64,000 bases of DNA from Polymorphobacter fuscus (GCF_011927825.1 NZ_JAATJI010000002.1:124001-188000); one strand, 5' to 3'. Positions 8,193 to 17,715 are shown, counted from the first letter of the stretch. A program made the numbers and translations. Notes: generated by a model from the letters alone, not told the origin.

Positions 8193-8660
8193 ATGACGCT
8201 TCCGGACATTGGCGATCCTGCCCCCGATTTCACCCTGGCCGGCGACACCGGGCCGATTCGGCTTGCCGACTTCGCCGGCCGCAAGCTGGTGCTGTATTTC
8301 TACCCCAAGGACGACACGCCCGGCTGCACGACCGAAGGCAAGGATTTTTCGGCCCTGCACGATGCGTTCGCGGCCACCGATACCGGCGTCGTCGGAGTCT
8401 CGCGCGAACCGGTGGCATCGAAGGCGAAGTTTCGCGCCAAGCATGGCCTGACCATCGCCCTGGGTGCCGATGACGATGGCGCGGTGACCGAAGCCTATGG
8501 CGTGTGGGTCGAAAAGAGCATGTACGGCAAGAAATACATGGGGATCGAGCGCACGACCCTGCTCATCAACCGCGGCGGCCGGGTGGCGCGGGTGTGGCGC
8601 AAGGTCAAGGTTCCGGGCCATGCCGCCGAGGTGCTGGCAGCGGCGCAGGCGCTTGACTGA
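8193..8660 (+). CDS. bcp: Thioredoxin-dependent thiol peroxidase (Bcp/PrxQ type)
   Basis: 155 residues with a thioredoxin fold. The peroxidatic site YPKDDTPGCTTEG gives Cys45 with the upstream Thr, and GIERTTLLI supplies the conserved Arg120. The E. coli-type resolving Cys five residues after the peroxidatic Cys is absent (Lys50 here), and no other Cys is present, so this is a 1-Cys form. It detoxifies organic hydroperoxides and H2O2. The ATG lies one base after the glnE stop. Confidence 0.95.
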   Translation: MTLPDIGDPAPDFTLAGDTGPIRLADFAGRKLVLYFYPKDDTPGCTTEGKDFSALHDAFAATDTGVVGVSREPVASKAKFRAKHGLTIALGADDDGAVTEAYGVWVEKSMYGKKYMGIERTTLLINRGGRVARVWRKVKVPGHAAEVLAAAQALD

Positions 8661-8724
8661 CGCCGGCGCGGCCCGTCGCTGGGGCCGCCACAGCCGCGAT
8701 TGCGGCGATTCGAGGGCGGCCCAT

Positions 8725-8742
8725 ACGACCGAAAGTCGTTTT
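8725..8742 (+). terminator. Possible weak rho-independent terminator after bcp
   Basis: The hairpin ACGAC-cgaaa-GTCGT is followed directly by a T-run (8739-8742). The stem is only 5 bp, so strength is doubtful. The surrounding 297-base gap (8661-8957) is otherwise T-rich for this genome, with an A5/T7 block around 8753-8767, and probably holds the promoter of the downstream M23 gene. Confidence 0.35.
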
Positions 8743-8957
8743 GGTTGCGTTCAAAAACACGTTTTTTTCGGCTCGTCGTGCGACGGCAACAGTTGGCCGG
8801 TCTTTGTCCGCCAACGGGTTGTTTGTCCCTGCCCGGTCTGTTTGTTTGCGGCGTGGCCGATGCTCAAAAGGTAGCGGTCGCACCGAAGGTCTTGGCGAAG
8901 TTCGGCGCCTTCGGATCGCATCATCGTCGTGAATGACTGTTATCGGGGGTTCGGCAC

Positions 8958-10289
8958 GTGGCGAGACGGAATGGGGCCTTTCACCGGGTCAGCGTCAGCC
9001 TTGTGCGCCTGCTTCCGCCGCATGAGTTCACTTGGCACAGGCACGATGTTCAGGCCGACGGCCCGGGACGTGACCTGACAATCAAGGTGGGGACGCGAGC
9101 GCAGATTATGGCAATTGGGTCAGCAGTACTTGTCGCCGGCTGGTTGGGAGCGGCGACGTCGTCCCTGCTCTCCGGCAATGACGCCGTGGTCGCCGCCAAA
9201 CAGGCCGAAGTCGCCCGCCTGCACAAGCAGGTGGTGGCAATGAAGGCGGAAACCGCCGCCTTGAAGGGCGATGTCGCCGCCCGCGCCGAAGCGCTCGAAT
9301 CGCGGCAGGCATTCCTCACCGCCCTGCTTTCGAACAAGGGTGACCTTGGCCAGCTCGCCCGGATGCTGCCGCGCCAATCGCGGACATCGGGCCCCAGCAA
9401 TCTCGACATGGTCCGCGACCTCGTCGCACCCCAGGCGGCCAAGCGCGGCAAGCGCGGCACGGTCCTGGCGGCGCTTCCCGCCCCCGACACCAACAGGATG
9501 GTCGAACCGTTCCGCCAGCTGGAAAGCCAGCAGCTGGCATTGGTCGACAAGGCCACCGGCGCTGCCCAGGCCAAGCTGCAGGACACCCAGGCCCTGATCC
9601 GCCGCCTCGGCCTCGATCCGTCGCGCTTCGTCGCGTCGAGCGACTGGAACGGCGCCACCAGCGCCGTCGGCGGCCCCTATATTCCGGTCAGCGCCGATGC
9701 CGAACCGCGCTTCAAGGACCTGTTCCTCAGCTGGAAGAAGCTCAACGCCATGCAATCGGCCGTGGCGGCGATCCCGGCCTATATGCCGGTCAAGGACTAT
9801 CGCTACACCTCGGGCTTCGGCGTGCGCTACGATCCGTTCAACGGCGGCGCCGCGATGCACGCCGGCACCGACATGGCCGGCGCGCAAGGGGAACCGATCT
9901 ATGCCGCCGCCAGCGGCATGGTGCGCCAGGCCGGCCGTGCCAATGGCTATGGCAACCTTGTCGAACTGTCGCACGGCAAGGGCATCGACACCCGCTACGG
10001 CCATCTTTCGGCGATTCTGGTCAAGCCCGGCGAGCGCGTGGTCCAGGGCCAGCTGATCGGGCGCATGGGGTCGACCGGTCGCTCCACCGGCACCCATCTC
10101 CATTATGAAGTCCGCATCGATGGCCGTGCCGTCAACCCGCGCCCGTTCCTCGAAGCGTCGAGCTATGTGCTCGCCGCGCAGAATTCCGGCACCGCCGTCG
10201 GCGGCGACGTCGGCCCGGTGCTCGAAGACGATGTCGTCACCGCATCGAACGACGGCCCGCGGATGACGCCGATCCGGTCTTTCCGCTGA
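8958..10289 (+). CDS. M23-family peptidoglycan endopeptidase, membrane-anchored with coiled coil
   Basis: 443 residues from GTG. One membrane helix lies at ~49-70, then an Ala/Lys/Glu-rich coiled coil (~75-115), a linker, and a C-terminal LytM/M23 domain. Zinc ligands are visible: His301 and Asp305 in HAGTDMAG, and His380-x-His382 in GTHLHYEV, with His349 in RYGHL as catalytic partner. The intact site predicts an active murein DD-endopeptidase facing the periplasm. No partner gene is adjacent, but murein-recycling genes occur at 48 and 62-63 kb. Confidence 0.92.
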   Translation: MARRNGAFHRVSVSLVRLLPPHEFTWHRHDVQADGPGRDLTIKVGTRAQIMAIGSAVLVAGWLGAATSSLLSGNDAVVAAKQAEVARLHKQVVAMKAETAALKGDVAARAEALESRQAFLTALLSNKGDLGQLARMLPRQSRTSGPSNLDMVRDLVAPQAAKRGKRGTVLAALPAPDTNRMVEPFRQLESQQLALVDKATGAAQAKLQDTQALIRRLGLDPSRFVASSDWNGATSAVGGPYIPVSADAEPRFKDLFLSWKKLNAMQSAVAAIPAYMPVKDYRYTSGFGVRYDPFNGGAAMHAGTDMAGAQGEPIYAAASGMVRQAGRANGYGNLVELSHGKGIDTRYGHLSAILVKPGERVVQGQLIGRMGSTGRSTGTHLHYEVRIDGRAVNPRPFLEASSYVLAAQNSGTAVGGDVGPVLEDDVVTASNDGPRMTPIRSFR

Positions 10290-10338
10290 CGTCTTGCCGC
10301 CGGTTGCGGGCGCGCCACGGCGCGCCTACATTGGCGTG

Positions 10339-10671
10339 ATGGATACCGCCCCCCGCCTGATGCCTGCTGCCGCCGCCCGCGTTGCGGTGATCGCGGCGCG
10401 ACAGGGCAAGCCGGGGCTGAAGTTGCGCCTTGCCGTCGATGGCGGCGGCTGCGCCGGCTTCCAGTACAAGTTCGGGCTCGAATCGGACGCCGCCGCCGAT
10501 GACCTGGCGGTCGAAACCGATGGCGTCACCATGTTGATCGACCCCGACACGCTGCCCTTCGTCGCCGGTGCCGAAGTCGATTATGTCGAAAAGATCGGCG
10601 CGGCCGCCTTCGAAGTGCGTAATCCCAATGCGGCGAGCGGCTGCGGCTGCGGGTCCAGCTTTTCGGTTTGA
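10339..10671 (+). CDS. erpA: A-type iron-sulfur cluster carrier (ErpA/IscA family)
   Basis: 110 residues from the ATG at 10339. The three conserved cluster-ligand Cys are present: Cys38 in GGGCAGFQY and Cys102/Cys104 in GCGCGSSFSV. The length and the absence of an isc/suf neighbourhood favour ErpA, which delivers Fe-S clusters to apo-enzymes, over IscA, but the assignment within the family is not certain. The frame extends upstream to 10294 without homology. Confidence 0.88.
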   Translation: MDTAPRLMPAAAARVAVIAARQGKPGLKLRLAVDGGGCAGFQYKFGLESDAAADDLAVETDGVTMLIDPDTLPFVAGAEVDYVEKIGAAAFEVRNPNAASGCGCGSSFSV

Positions 10672-10722
10672 GGCGGCGCCGATCGCGCCTATGTTCGTTA
10701 CGCCCCTGCATGGAGCGCGGAC

Positions 10723-11333
10723 ATGGCCGACATGGATTTCCCTGCAATCGCCGCGGAACAATGGCTCCACAGCGCGTCGGGCCTGCGCATCTTCACCCGG
10801 CATTGGCCGGCATCGGGCGCGGCTCGGGCGACGCTGGTGCTGTGCCATGGCGTCGCGACCATCAGGACCGGCTGGCGGGGCTGATCTGCGAAAGCATCGC
10901 GTTCCGCGTTTTTGCGCCCAACTTTGCGCTCAAGCTGCTGGAAGGCGCCAGCCATTTCGTTCCGCACGCGCATGTGCTGCGGCTCAAGATGGCGGATTTC
11001 TCGCGCGATCCGCAATGGGTCGCGGCGCTCGAGGCCGACCCGCTGACGCATGACGAGGTCCAGCCGGTCCAGACCGTCGCCGCCCTGGCGCGCGCCGGCG
11101 AACGGTTCGAGCGCGAATTCGGGCGCATAACCTTGCCCGTCCTCATCCTCCACGGCACCGCCGACAAGGCGACACGCCCCGACGGCAGCCAGCAGTTCTT
11201 CGACGAAGCCGGCTCGGCTGACAAAACGCTCAAACTCTACGAAGGCCATTACCACGACCTGCTCAACGATCTGGGCCGCGAGGCGGTGATGGCCGATATC
11301 CTCGGCTGGATCGACGCCCGCCTGCCGCGCTGA
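10723..11333 (+). pseudogene. Alpha/beta-hydrolase (monoacylglycerol lipase-like) with central deletion
   Basis: Two pieces of one lipase-like gene lie in different frames. Frame 1 from the ATG at 10723 encodes a normal N-terminus (EQWLHSASGLRIFTRHWPAS ... LVLCHGV) and ends at TGA 10882-10884 after 53 residues. From 10860 a second frame continues with HQDRLAGLICESIAF and runs to 11330, including the acid and His of the triad (HGTADK, EGHYHDLL). The segment between HGV and HQDRLAG, about 90 residues in this family, is missing. It includes the nucleophile GHSxGG and the strands around it. A single deletion that also shifted the frame explains this. The remnant cannot be an active hydrolase. Confidence 0.85.
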
Positions 11334-11404
11334 ACGCCGCCGCGCTGACCCCTGCCGGGCAATCGCCCTTTCCGGCGACGCATGGTTGCGGCTAAGGTCC
11401 GCCG

Positions 11405-12172
11405 ATGCGGATCGCCACTTTCAACATCAACGGCACCAACGCCCGGTTGCCGCGCCTGCTCGAATGGCTTGCGGAGGCGGCGCCGGATGTCGCCTGCCTG
11501 CAGGAAATCAAGATGCAGACCGAAAATTTCCCGGTCGATGTGCTGCGCGAGGCCGGTTACCATTGCCTTGTCCATGGCCAGAAGGGCTTCAACGGCGTGG
11601 CGATCCTCAGCCGCGAACCCGCGACCGAGACCCGGCGCGGCCTGCCCGGCGACGACAGCGACGAACAGGCGCGCTATCTGGAGGCAGACGTCGGCGGCAT
11701 CCGGGTCGCGTCGATCTATCTGCCCAACGGCAACCCACAGCCGGGCCCCAAGTTCGATTACAAGCTGGCGTGGATGGCACGGCTGCAGGCCCATGCCGCG
11801 ACGCTGCTCGCGACCGGCCAGCCCGTCGTGCTCGCCGGCGACTATAATGTCGTGCCCAACGACGACGACATCTGGTCGCCAGTGGCGCTGGCCGGCGACG
11901 CGCTGATGCAGCCCGAATCCCGCGCCGCCTATCGCGCGCTGCTGTGGGACGGCTGGACCGACGCGGTGCGGTGCCTGCACCCGCGCGGCGGTGTCTGGAG
12001 CTTCTGGGATTACCAGGCCGGCGCCTGGCCGCGCAACCATGGCTTTCGCATCGACCATCTGCTGCTCTCGCCGGCCGCCGCCGACCGGCTTGCCGACGCC
12101 GGGGTCGATCGCGCGGTGCGCGGCGCCGAAAAGGCCAGCGACCATGCCCCGGCCTGGGTGGTGCTGCGCTGA
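11405..12172 (+). CDS. xth: Exodeoxyribonuclease III family (AP endonuclease)
   Basis: 255 residues of the exonuclease-endonuclease-phosphatase fold. Signature elements in order: FNINGTNAR at the N-terminus, the metal-binding Glu in CLQEIKMQ, SIYLPNGNP, the catalytic AGDYNVVP, the WSFWDYQAGAWPRNHGFRIDH block and the terminal SDHAP His. It acts in base-excision repair, cleaving at abasic sites and trimming 3' ends. It ends six bases from the convergent GNAT-like gene with no obvious terminator. Confidence 0.95.
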   Translation: MRIATFNINGTNARLPRLLEWLAEAAPDVACLQEIKMQTENFPVDVLREAGYHCLVHGQKGFNGVAILSREPATETRRGLPGDDSDEQARYLEADVGGIRVASIYLPNGNPQPGPKFDYKLAWMARLQAHAATLLATGQPVVLAGDYNVVPNDDDIWSPVALAGDALMQPESRAAYRALLWDGWTDAVRCLHPRGGVWSFWDYQAGAWPRNHGFRIDHLLLSPAAADRLADAGVDRAVRGAEKASDHAPAWVVLR

Positions 12173-12178
12173 CGGTGG

Positions 12179-13324
12179 CTACAGGCCGCGTTCGAAGACG
12201 CGGTAGGTGCGGGTGACCTTGCTATCGATGGCATCGGCGATCGATCGCATCGGGCCATTGTCATCGAGAATCCAGCCGATCTCGCCTTCGGTGGCGCCGA
12301 ACTTGGCCACTGCGTCGCGCCGGATATATTCGATCATCTGGAACGCCATCAGCGACGCGACCCGGTGGCCCTGCAGGGTCTTGCGGATCCCCATCAACGG
12401 CACGCGGATGGTCCGCACCTTGGGCGCCCGCAGCCGCCACAACAGCTTCGCCCAGCCGAACGGAAACAGGTCGCCGCCCAGGTCGCGGGTCAATTCGTTG
12501 ATATCGGGCAGCGAGATCATGAAGCCGACCGGCACGCCATCATATTCGGCGATGCGGATCAGGTCCTCGAAGACGATCGGCTTCAGCTTCTTGCCGACAA
12601 AGGCGACTTCGGCCGGCGTCAGCGGCACAAAGCCCCAATTGGTCGACCAGGCATCGTTCAAAATGTCGAGGATCAGCGCCGCTTCCTCGGCAAAGCGCGC
12701 CTTGTCGACCCTGCGGGTGACCAGCCGCGAATTGCGCTCGCTGGCAGCGACGATGCGCTGCACCATCTCGGGGAAAGGCTGGTCGATGCGCAACCCCCAG
12801 GTGTGAAGGTCCTTGATCCCGACATAGCCGTGCGCTTCGATCAGCCGGCGATAATAGGGCAAATGATGGCCCATCATCACCGTCGGCGCCCGGCTGAACC
12901 CTTCGACCAGCAGGCCCGGTTCGTCCCAGATCGACAGGCTGAACGGCCCCTGGGCGCGCGTCATGCCGCGGCTGCGCAGCCAGTCCTCGGCGGTCTGCAG
13001 CAAAAGATCGGCGACGGCCTGGTCGTCGATGGTTTCGAACATGCCCCAATGGCCGGTGCCGGCGCCGACATGCTCCTGCACCAGCCGGTCGACCTGGGCG
13101 GAAATGCGCCCCACCACCTTGCCGTCGCGGTGCGCCAGCCACAGCTGCGCCTTGCCATGTTCGAACCAGGGGTTGCCCTTGATCCCGCCGATGAGGGCAT
13201 GGACTTCGGACCGCAGCGGCGGCACGAAATGCGGGTCGCCGGCGTAAAGCCGATAGGGCAGGTCCACGAACGCCTTGCGATCGGCGGCGGTCGCCACGGT
13301 GGTGATGGACAGCCCGCCGGGCAT
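12179..13324 (-). CDS. GNAT-fold N-acetyltransferase-like protein of unknown substrate
   Basis: 381 residues from the ATG at 13324. The central part resembles a GNAT core, with AQLWLAHRDGKVVGRISAQ and QGPFSLSIWDEPGLLVEGF. The C-terminal segment (VPVGFMISLPDINELTRDL and MGIRKTLQGHRVASLMAFQM) repeats GNAT-like features, suggesting a tandem arrangement. Relatives are widespread and often carry the old label dATP pyrophosphohydrolase, which the sequence does not support. It is cytoplasmic with no membrane segment. Substrate unknown. It lies downstream of lptF-lptG on the same strand, 62 bases after lptG. Confidence 0.75.
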   Translation of the reverse strand: MPGGLSITTVATAADRKAFVDLPYRLYAGDPHFVPPLRSEVHALIGGIKGNPWFEHGKAQLWLAHRDGKVVGRISAQVDRLVQEHVGAGTGHWGMFETIDDQAVADLLLQTAEDWLRSRGMTRAQGPFSLSIWDEPGLLVEGFSRAPTVMMGHHLPYYRRLIEAHGYVGIKDLHTWGLRIDQPFPEMVQRIVAASERNSRLVTRRVDKARFAEEAALILDILNDAWSTNWGFVPLTPAEVAFVGKKLKPIVFEDLIRIAEYDGVPVGFMISLPDINELTRDLGGDLFPFGWAKLLWRLRAPKVRTIRVPLMGIRKTLQGHRVASLMAFQMIEYIRRDAVAKFGATEGEIGWILDDNGPMRSIADAIDSKVTRTYRVFERGL

Positions 13325-13386
13325 ATGTCGCGCTCCAATGCGTTGAAACAGCCTGTGTAGCGCTGCAATGCGGCCGATTCGCGGCG

Positions 13387-14475
13387 TTATTCCTCGGTGC
13401 GGATCAGCACTGCCTCGCCGATCAGCAGGAACAGCAGGAACGGCGCCCACGCCGCCATCAATGGCGGCACCGTGCCGAAATTGCCCATCGCCAGCATGAA
13501 ATTGTCGGCGACGAAAAAGGCAAAGCCCAGGAACATGCCGATGACGGCACGGACAAACAGCCGGCCCGATCGCGCCAGGCCGAAGGCGGCGACGGCACCC
13601 AGCAGCGGCATCAGCACGGTCGACAATGGCCCCGAAATCTTGTGCCAGGCCGCCGCGACGAGCGGATCGACCGGCTTGCCGGCGGCGCGCTGCTCGGCGA
13701 TCTGCGGCCACAGCTCCCACAAGGGCACGAAGGCGGGGTTGATCGACGCGGTGGTGAATTGGCGCGGCACGACGCTGCTTTCGAAAAACAGCGTCGGCTC
13801 CACCGTCCGGCGACCGCTGCCGACATCGAACGACGTGACATCGGTCAATTGCCAGCCATTGGCGACGGGCCGCGCCGTCCCGGCCATGACGACACGGATC
13901 AGCCGGTCGTCGAGGCGATCATAGATTGTCACGCTCGACAACACGGTGTTGGCGCCGACGCCGCGCACGGTTTCGGCATGAAACAGGTCGTTGCCGCCGC
14001 GCACCCAGCTTTCGGTGGTCAGCAGCTTTTCGGGGGGCACCCTGGCATAGTCATTTTCCTGCCAGACCTTCAGGGTGCGGGTGGCGCGGGTGGTGACGGT
14101 TTCGTTGAAGGCGAAATTGGCGACCGCGACGCCGAACGCGGCGATCAGCAGCGGCAGCAGGATCTGGTGGGCCGACAGCCCCGCCGCCTTGAAGATCACC
14201 ACCTCGCTGTTCTGGTTGAGCGTCGCCAGCGTGATCAGTGTCGCCAGCAGCACCGAAAAGGGCAGGAACAGCTGGATCAGCTGCGGCACGCGCAGCGACA
14301 CATAGGTCCACAGCTCGGCCTCGCCATTGCCGGCAGCCGCCAGGATCTTGCCCGATTCGCCCAGAAGATCGAGCGATTCGAGGATGATGATCAGCCCGAT
14401 CAGGAACGCCGCGGCGCGAATGATGAACATCCGCGCCGTGTACCAGGCGATGGTGCGGGAGGGGAAAAGCGCCAT
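13387..14475 (-). CDS. lptG: LPS export ABC transporter permease LptG
   Basis: 362 residues from the ATG overlapping the lptF stop by four bases. Typical YjgP/YjgQ layout: N-terminal helices (ARMFIIRAAAFLIGLIIILE), the cytoplasmic coupling region LTTESWVRGG, a long periplasmic beta-jellyroll (~120-260) and C-terminal helices with FLGFAFFVADNF. With LptF and LptB it extracts lipopolysaccharide or glycolipid from the inner membrane and feeds the Lpt bridge. Sphingomonads carry glycosphingolipids instead of LPS, so the natural cargo may differ. Confidence 0.93.
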   Translation of the reverse strand: MALFPSRTIAWYTARMFIIRAAAFLIGLIIILESLDLLGESGKILAAAGNGEAELWTYVSLRVPQLIQLFLPFSVLLATLITLATLNQNSEVVIFKAAGLSAHQILLPLLIAAFGVAVANFAFNETVTTRATRTLKVWQENDYARVPPEKLLTTESWVRGGNDLFHAETVRGVGANTVLSSVTIYDRLDDRLIRVVMAGTARPVANGWQLTDVTSFDVGSGRRTVEPTLFFESSVVPRQFTTASINPAFVPLWELWPQIAEQRAAGKPVDPLVAAAWHKISGPLSTVLMPLLGAVAAFGLARSGRLFVRAVIGMFLGFAFFVADNFMLAMGNFGTVPPLMAAWAPFLLFLLIGEAVLIRTEE

Positions 14476-15704
14476 CAGCCGGCCGACAGGGCGTTGTCGC
14501 GCACATCGTCGCGGCGCAGCAATTTGCCGACGAGGCCGGACAGCGCCGCGGTGATCTTGCCCGACCAGCGGTCGAGCGCGCCGATCGGCTGGCCGCCCGG
14601 CACATAGGCAAGGGTGCGGTAGAGCCAGAGCGCCAGCGCCGTGAAGCCCAGGAACGGCACCCATTGCGCCAGCGCCGGGTCGATGCGGCCAAGGCTGCCC
14701 ATGCGCTCGCCATATTCGGTGACCTTGTGGAAGGTGACGAGCATGATGATGCTGAGGAACACTCCCAGCGCCGAGGTCGAACGTTTCGGCGGCACCCCCA
14801 GCGCGACCGCAAGGAAGGGCAGGGTGAACATCACCACGCACTGCACCAGCCGGCGGTTGAAGGTGGCGCTGGCGTCGCGGCGCACCTCGGGGCTGGCGCT
14901 GGAATCCAGCAGGGTGCGGCCCAGTTCGGGCAGGGTGCGTTCCAGATTGCCTTCGCCGCGCTGGCGGAAATTGGTCATCGTCGGCAGGTTGACCGGCAGG
15001 TCGTGCTGGTCGAACGACAGCACCCGCGGCACGCCGCCGCCGGCGGGGGCGTGGACCAGCGTGCCGTTCTTCAGCCGTAGCAGGATGACGTCGGGGTCGT
15101 CGGTCGACAGGAAGGTGCCGCGCGCGGCGGTGACGGCGAGCACCTGCCCGTCCTTGCCGGCGGCACGGACGAACAGCCCGCGCAGATCGGCCCCCTGGCG
15201 CTTGCTCTCCTCGACCCGCAGCGTCATGCCCTTGCCCAGGCTGGCGAATTCGCCGACCTTGATCGACGCGCCAAGCGCACCCGATCGCAATTCGAAGCGC
15301 AGGTTTTCATAGGCGTAGCGCGACACCGGCTGCAGGAAGCCGACAATGCCAAAATTGATCAGCGCGAAGACGGTGGCGAACAGCATCGGCACCCGCAGCA
15401 GCCGGTTATAGCTGATGCCGACGGCGCGCAGCGCATCAAGCTCCGACGTCGTCGCCAGTTTGCGAAAGGCGAGGAGGATGCCCATCATCACGCCGATGGG
15501 GATGCCCAGCGACAGATATTCCGGCAGCAGGTTGCCGAGCATCCGCCAGACGACGCTGACCGGACCGCCCTCGTTCATCACGAAGTCGAACAGCCGCAAC
15601 ATGCGGTCGAGCAGCAGCAGCATCGCGGCGATGACCAGCGACGCCAGCAGGGGCACGATGATCAGCCGGACGAGATAACGGTCAAAGCGCGAAAGTGCGA
15701 TCAA
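14475..15704 (-). CDS. lptF: LPS export ABC transporter permease LptF
   Basis: About 409 residues from a TTG at 15704. The frame runs up to 15794, where ATG codons at 15773 and 15794 are alternatives. Features: N-terminal RFDRYLVRLIIVPLLASLVI, the coupling segment AFRKLATTSELDALRAVGIS, a periplasmic jellyroll (~95-260), then ALGVPPKRSTSALGVFLSII and a last helix. It partners LptG. The 15705-15847 gap is a divergent promoter region with the DUF2141 gene. Confidence 0.93.
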   Translation of the reverse strand: MIALSRFDRYLVRLIIVPLLASLVIAAMLLLLDRMLRLFDFVMNEGGPVSVVWRMLGNLLPEYLSLGIPIGVMMGILLAFRKLATTSELDALRAVGISYNRLLRVPMLFATVFALINFGIVGFLQPVSRYAYENLRFELRSGALGASIKVGEFASLGKGMTLRVEESKRQGADLRGLFVRAAGKDGQVLAVTAARGTFLSTDDPDVILLRLKNGTLVHAPAGGGVPRVLSFDQHDLPVNLPTMTNFRQRGEGNLERTLPELGRTLLDSSASPEVRRDASATFNRRLVQCVVMFTLPFLAVALGVPPKRSTSALGVFLSIIMLVTFHKVTEYGERMGSLGRIDPALAQWVPFLGFTALALWLYRTLAYVPGGQPIGALDRWSGKITAALSGLVGKLLRRDDVRDNALSAG

Positions 15705-15847
15705 GGCGTGAAATGGTCCAGTCCCTTGATGTCGACACTGCCGCGCCCAAGTTTCGCCGCAAGCCTTCACCATGTTGCACGCACGCGTTGGCACGCTATG
15801 CCTGTCGCACGTTCGGCCAATCTATAGCCCGGTGAAGAGCCAAGGTC

Positions 15848-16360
15848 ATGATGAAATTACTGGGGGGTGCGGCAACCGCCGCTGCCCTCGTCTTTGGCGC
15901 AGCAACGCCTTCGGCTGCCCAGACGCAGGTGCTCGGCACCGACGTGGCCGCCTGCGCGCCCGGCGCCGCCGGCCCGGCGGCGCTGGTCCGCGTGTCGGGG
16001 CTGAAGGACCGTGAAGGGCGGCTGCGGCTGCAATATTATTCGGACGACCCCAAGACCTTTCTCGCCAGCGGCGCCTTCATCCGTCGCCAGGAAGTGCCGA
16101 TGACTCCCTATGGCGACATGGTGCTGTGCATCACCGTGCCGGCGCCCGGCGCCTATGCCTTTGTCGTCCTTCATGATCGCGACGAGGACGGCAAGCTGTC
16201 GATCTGGTCGGACGGCGTCGGTTTTTCCAACAACATCAAGCTGGCGCTGGCCAAGCCCAAGCTGGCGCCGATCCTGTACACCGTCGGACCCGGGGTAACG
16301 CCGATCCACATCATCATGAACTATCGCCGCGGCCTTTCGGTGCGGCCGTTGGCGCAATAG
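15848..16360 (+). CDS. Secreted DUF2141-like protein
   Basis: 170 residues with a signal peptide (LLGGAATAAALVFGAATPSAAQ). The mature part shows the DUF2141 pattern: VRVSGLKDREGRLRLQYYSD, then AYAFVVLHDRDEDGKLSIWS and a Pro/Gly-rich ending. These are small periplasmic beta-rich proteins without a defined reaction, and no catalytic residues can be named. It is transcribed away from lptF and followed 32 bases later by the ABC1 kinase gene, so the two may share a transcript. Confidence 0.8.
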   Translation: MMKLLGGAATAAALVFGAATPSAAQTQVLGTDVAACAPGAAGPAALVRVSGLKDREGRLRLQYYSDDPKTFLASGAFIRRQEVPMTPYGDMVLCITVPAPGAYAFVVLHDRDEDGKLSIWSDGVGFSNNIKLALAKPKLAPILYTVGPGVTPIHIIMNYRRGLSVRPLAQ

Positions 16361-16392
16361 CGCCGCCACCGCAAAGGCGCCTAAGGACGTCG

Positions 16393-17715
16393 ATGGCACT
16401 CCCCCGTCGCCCCACCGCCGCCGTTCCCCATGGCCGCCTGGCGCGGCTGGCCCGCTTCGGCGGCATGGCCGGCGGTATCGCCGGCGGCATGATCGCCGAA
16501 GGGGCGCGGCAATGGGCCACAGGGCAGAAGCCGACGGTGGCCGGGCTGCTGCTGACGCCGGCCAACGCCCTGCGCGTCACCCAGCAGCTGGCCAATTTGC
16601 GCGGCGCGGCGATGAAGATGGGGCAGCTACTGTCGATGGACAGCGGCGACTTCCTGCCGCCCGAGCTCGCCGAGATCATGGGTGCCCTGCGCGCCGACGC
16701 GACGCCGATGCCGCCGGCGCAGCTGCAGGCGGTGCTGGCCAAAAGCTGGGGCAAGGACTGGCGGCGGCAGTTCGAACGCTTCGACGTGCGGCCGATCGCG
16801 GCGGCCTCCATCGGCCAGGTCCACCGGGCGCGGACCCGCGATGGCCGCGACCTTGCCATCAAGGTGCAATATCCCGGCGTGCGCGACAGCATCGACAGCG
16901 ATGTCGACAATGTCGCGACATTGATCCGCATGTCCGGCCTGGTGCCGGCGACGCTCGACGTGGCGCCGATGCTGGCGGAAGCCAAGCGCCAGCTCCACGA
17001 GGAAGCCGATTATGCCCGGGAAGGCGAATGTCTCGCCGAATTCGGCCGCCTGCTCGCCGACGCGCCGGATTATCGCGTGCCGCGCTTCCATGCCGACTTG
17101 TCGGGGCGCGACGTGCTGGCGATGGACTTCGTCGCCGGCGTGGCGATCGAGACGCTGGTCGACGCCCCGCAGGCCGAGCGCGACCGCGTGATGACGCTGA
17201 TGATCGCGCTGTGCCTGCGCGAAATGTTCGAATTCCGGCTGATGCAGACCGACCCCAACTTCGCCAATTATCGCCACGATCCGGCGACCGGCCGGCTGGT
17301 GCTGCTCGATTTCGGCGCGACGCGGGCGTTTTCGGCGGCCATGATCGGCGACTATGCGGCGTTGCTGCGCGCCGGGATGGATGGCGACGCGGCCGGCGCA
17401 CGCGACGCGATGCTGGCGATCGGGCTGTTCGACACTGCCGTTCCGGCCAAGCACCAGGCGGCGATCGCGACGATGTTCGACACCGCGTTCGCACCGCTGC
17501 GCGCCGACGGCCTGTTCGATTTCACCGACAATCGCATCGCCGCATCGGTGCGCGACGAAGGCATCGGCATCGCCGCCGACCGCGATTTCTGGCACATCCC
17601 GCCCATCGATGCGCTGTTCCTGCAACGCAAGTTCGCCGGGCTGTTCCTGCTCGGCAGCCGGCTCGGCGCCAAGGTCGACATGGCGGCGCTGCTGGCGCCC
17701 TACCGGCCGGCGTAG
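16393..17715 (+). CDS. ABC1/UbiB-family atypical kinase
   Basis: 440 residues with every ABC1 landmark in order: the KxGQ motif (KMGQLLSMD), the Ala-rich loop (AAASIGQVHRA), the Lys of IKVQYPGV, QTDPNFANY in place of the QTDPHPGN catalytic loop, and LLDFGATR (DFG). Members support ubiquinone biosynthesis or lipid-related functions through ATPase activity. The short form without C-terminal membrane helices and the location away from ubi genes leave open whether this is the ubiquinone protein or an ADCK-like paralogue. Confidence 0.88.
   Translation: MALPRRPTAAVPHGRLARLARFGGMAGGIAGGMIAEGARQWATGQKPTVAGLLLTPANALRVTQQLANLRGAAMKMGQLLSMDSGDFLPPELAEIMGALRADATPMPPAQLQAVLAKSWGKDWRRQFERFDVRPIAAASIGQVHRARTRDGRDLAIKVQYPGVRDSIDSDVDNVATLIRMSGLVPATLDVAPMLAEAKRQLHEEADYAREGECLAEFGRLLADAPDYRVPRFHADLSGRDVLAMDFVAGVAIETLVDAPQAERDRVMTLMIALCLREMFEFRLMQTDPNFANYRHDPATGRLVLLDFGATRAFSAAMIGDYAALLRAGMDGDAAGARDAMLAIGLFDTAVPAKHQAAIATMFDTAFAPLRADGLFDFTDNRIAASVRDEGIGIAADRDFWHIPPIDALFLQRKFAGLFLLGSRLGAKVDMAALLAPYRPA

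Noticed and set aside
5312..8284. Very long open frame on the minus strand opposite glnE
   Set aside because: It mirrors the codon-position GC bias of glnE, gives an Arg/Gln/His-rich product with no motif, and the plus-strand frame has two complete nucleotidyltransferase domains. Only its last 45 codons (5174-5311) are a real gene.
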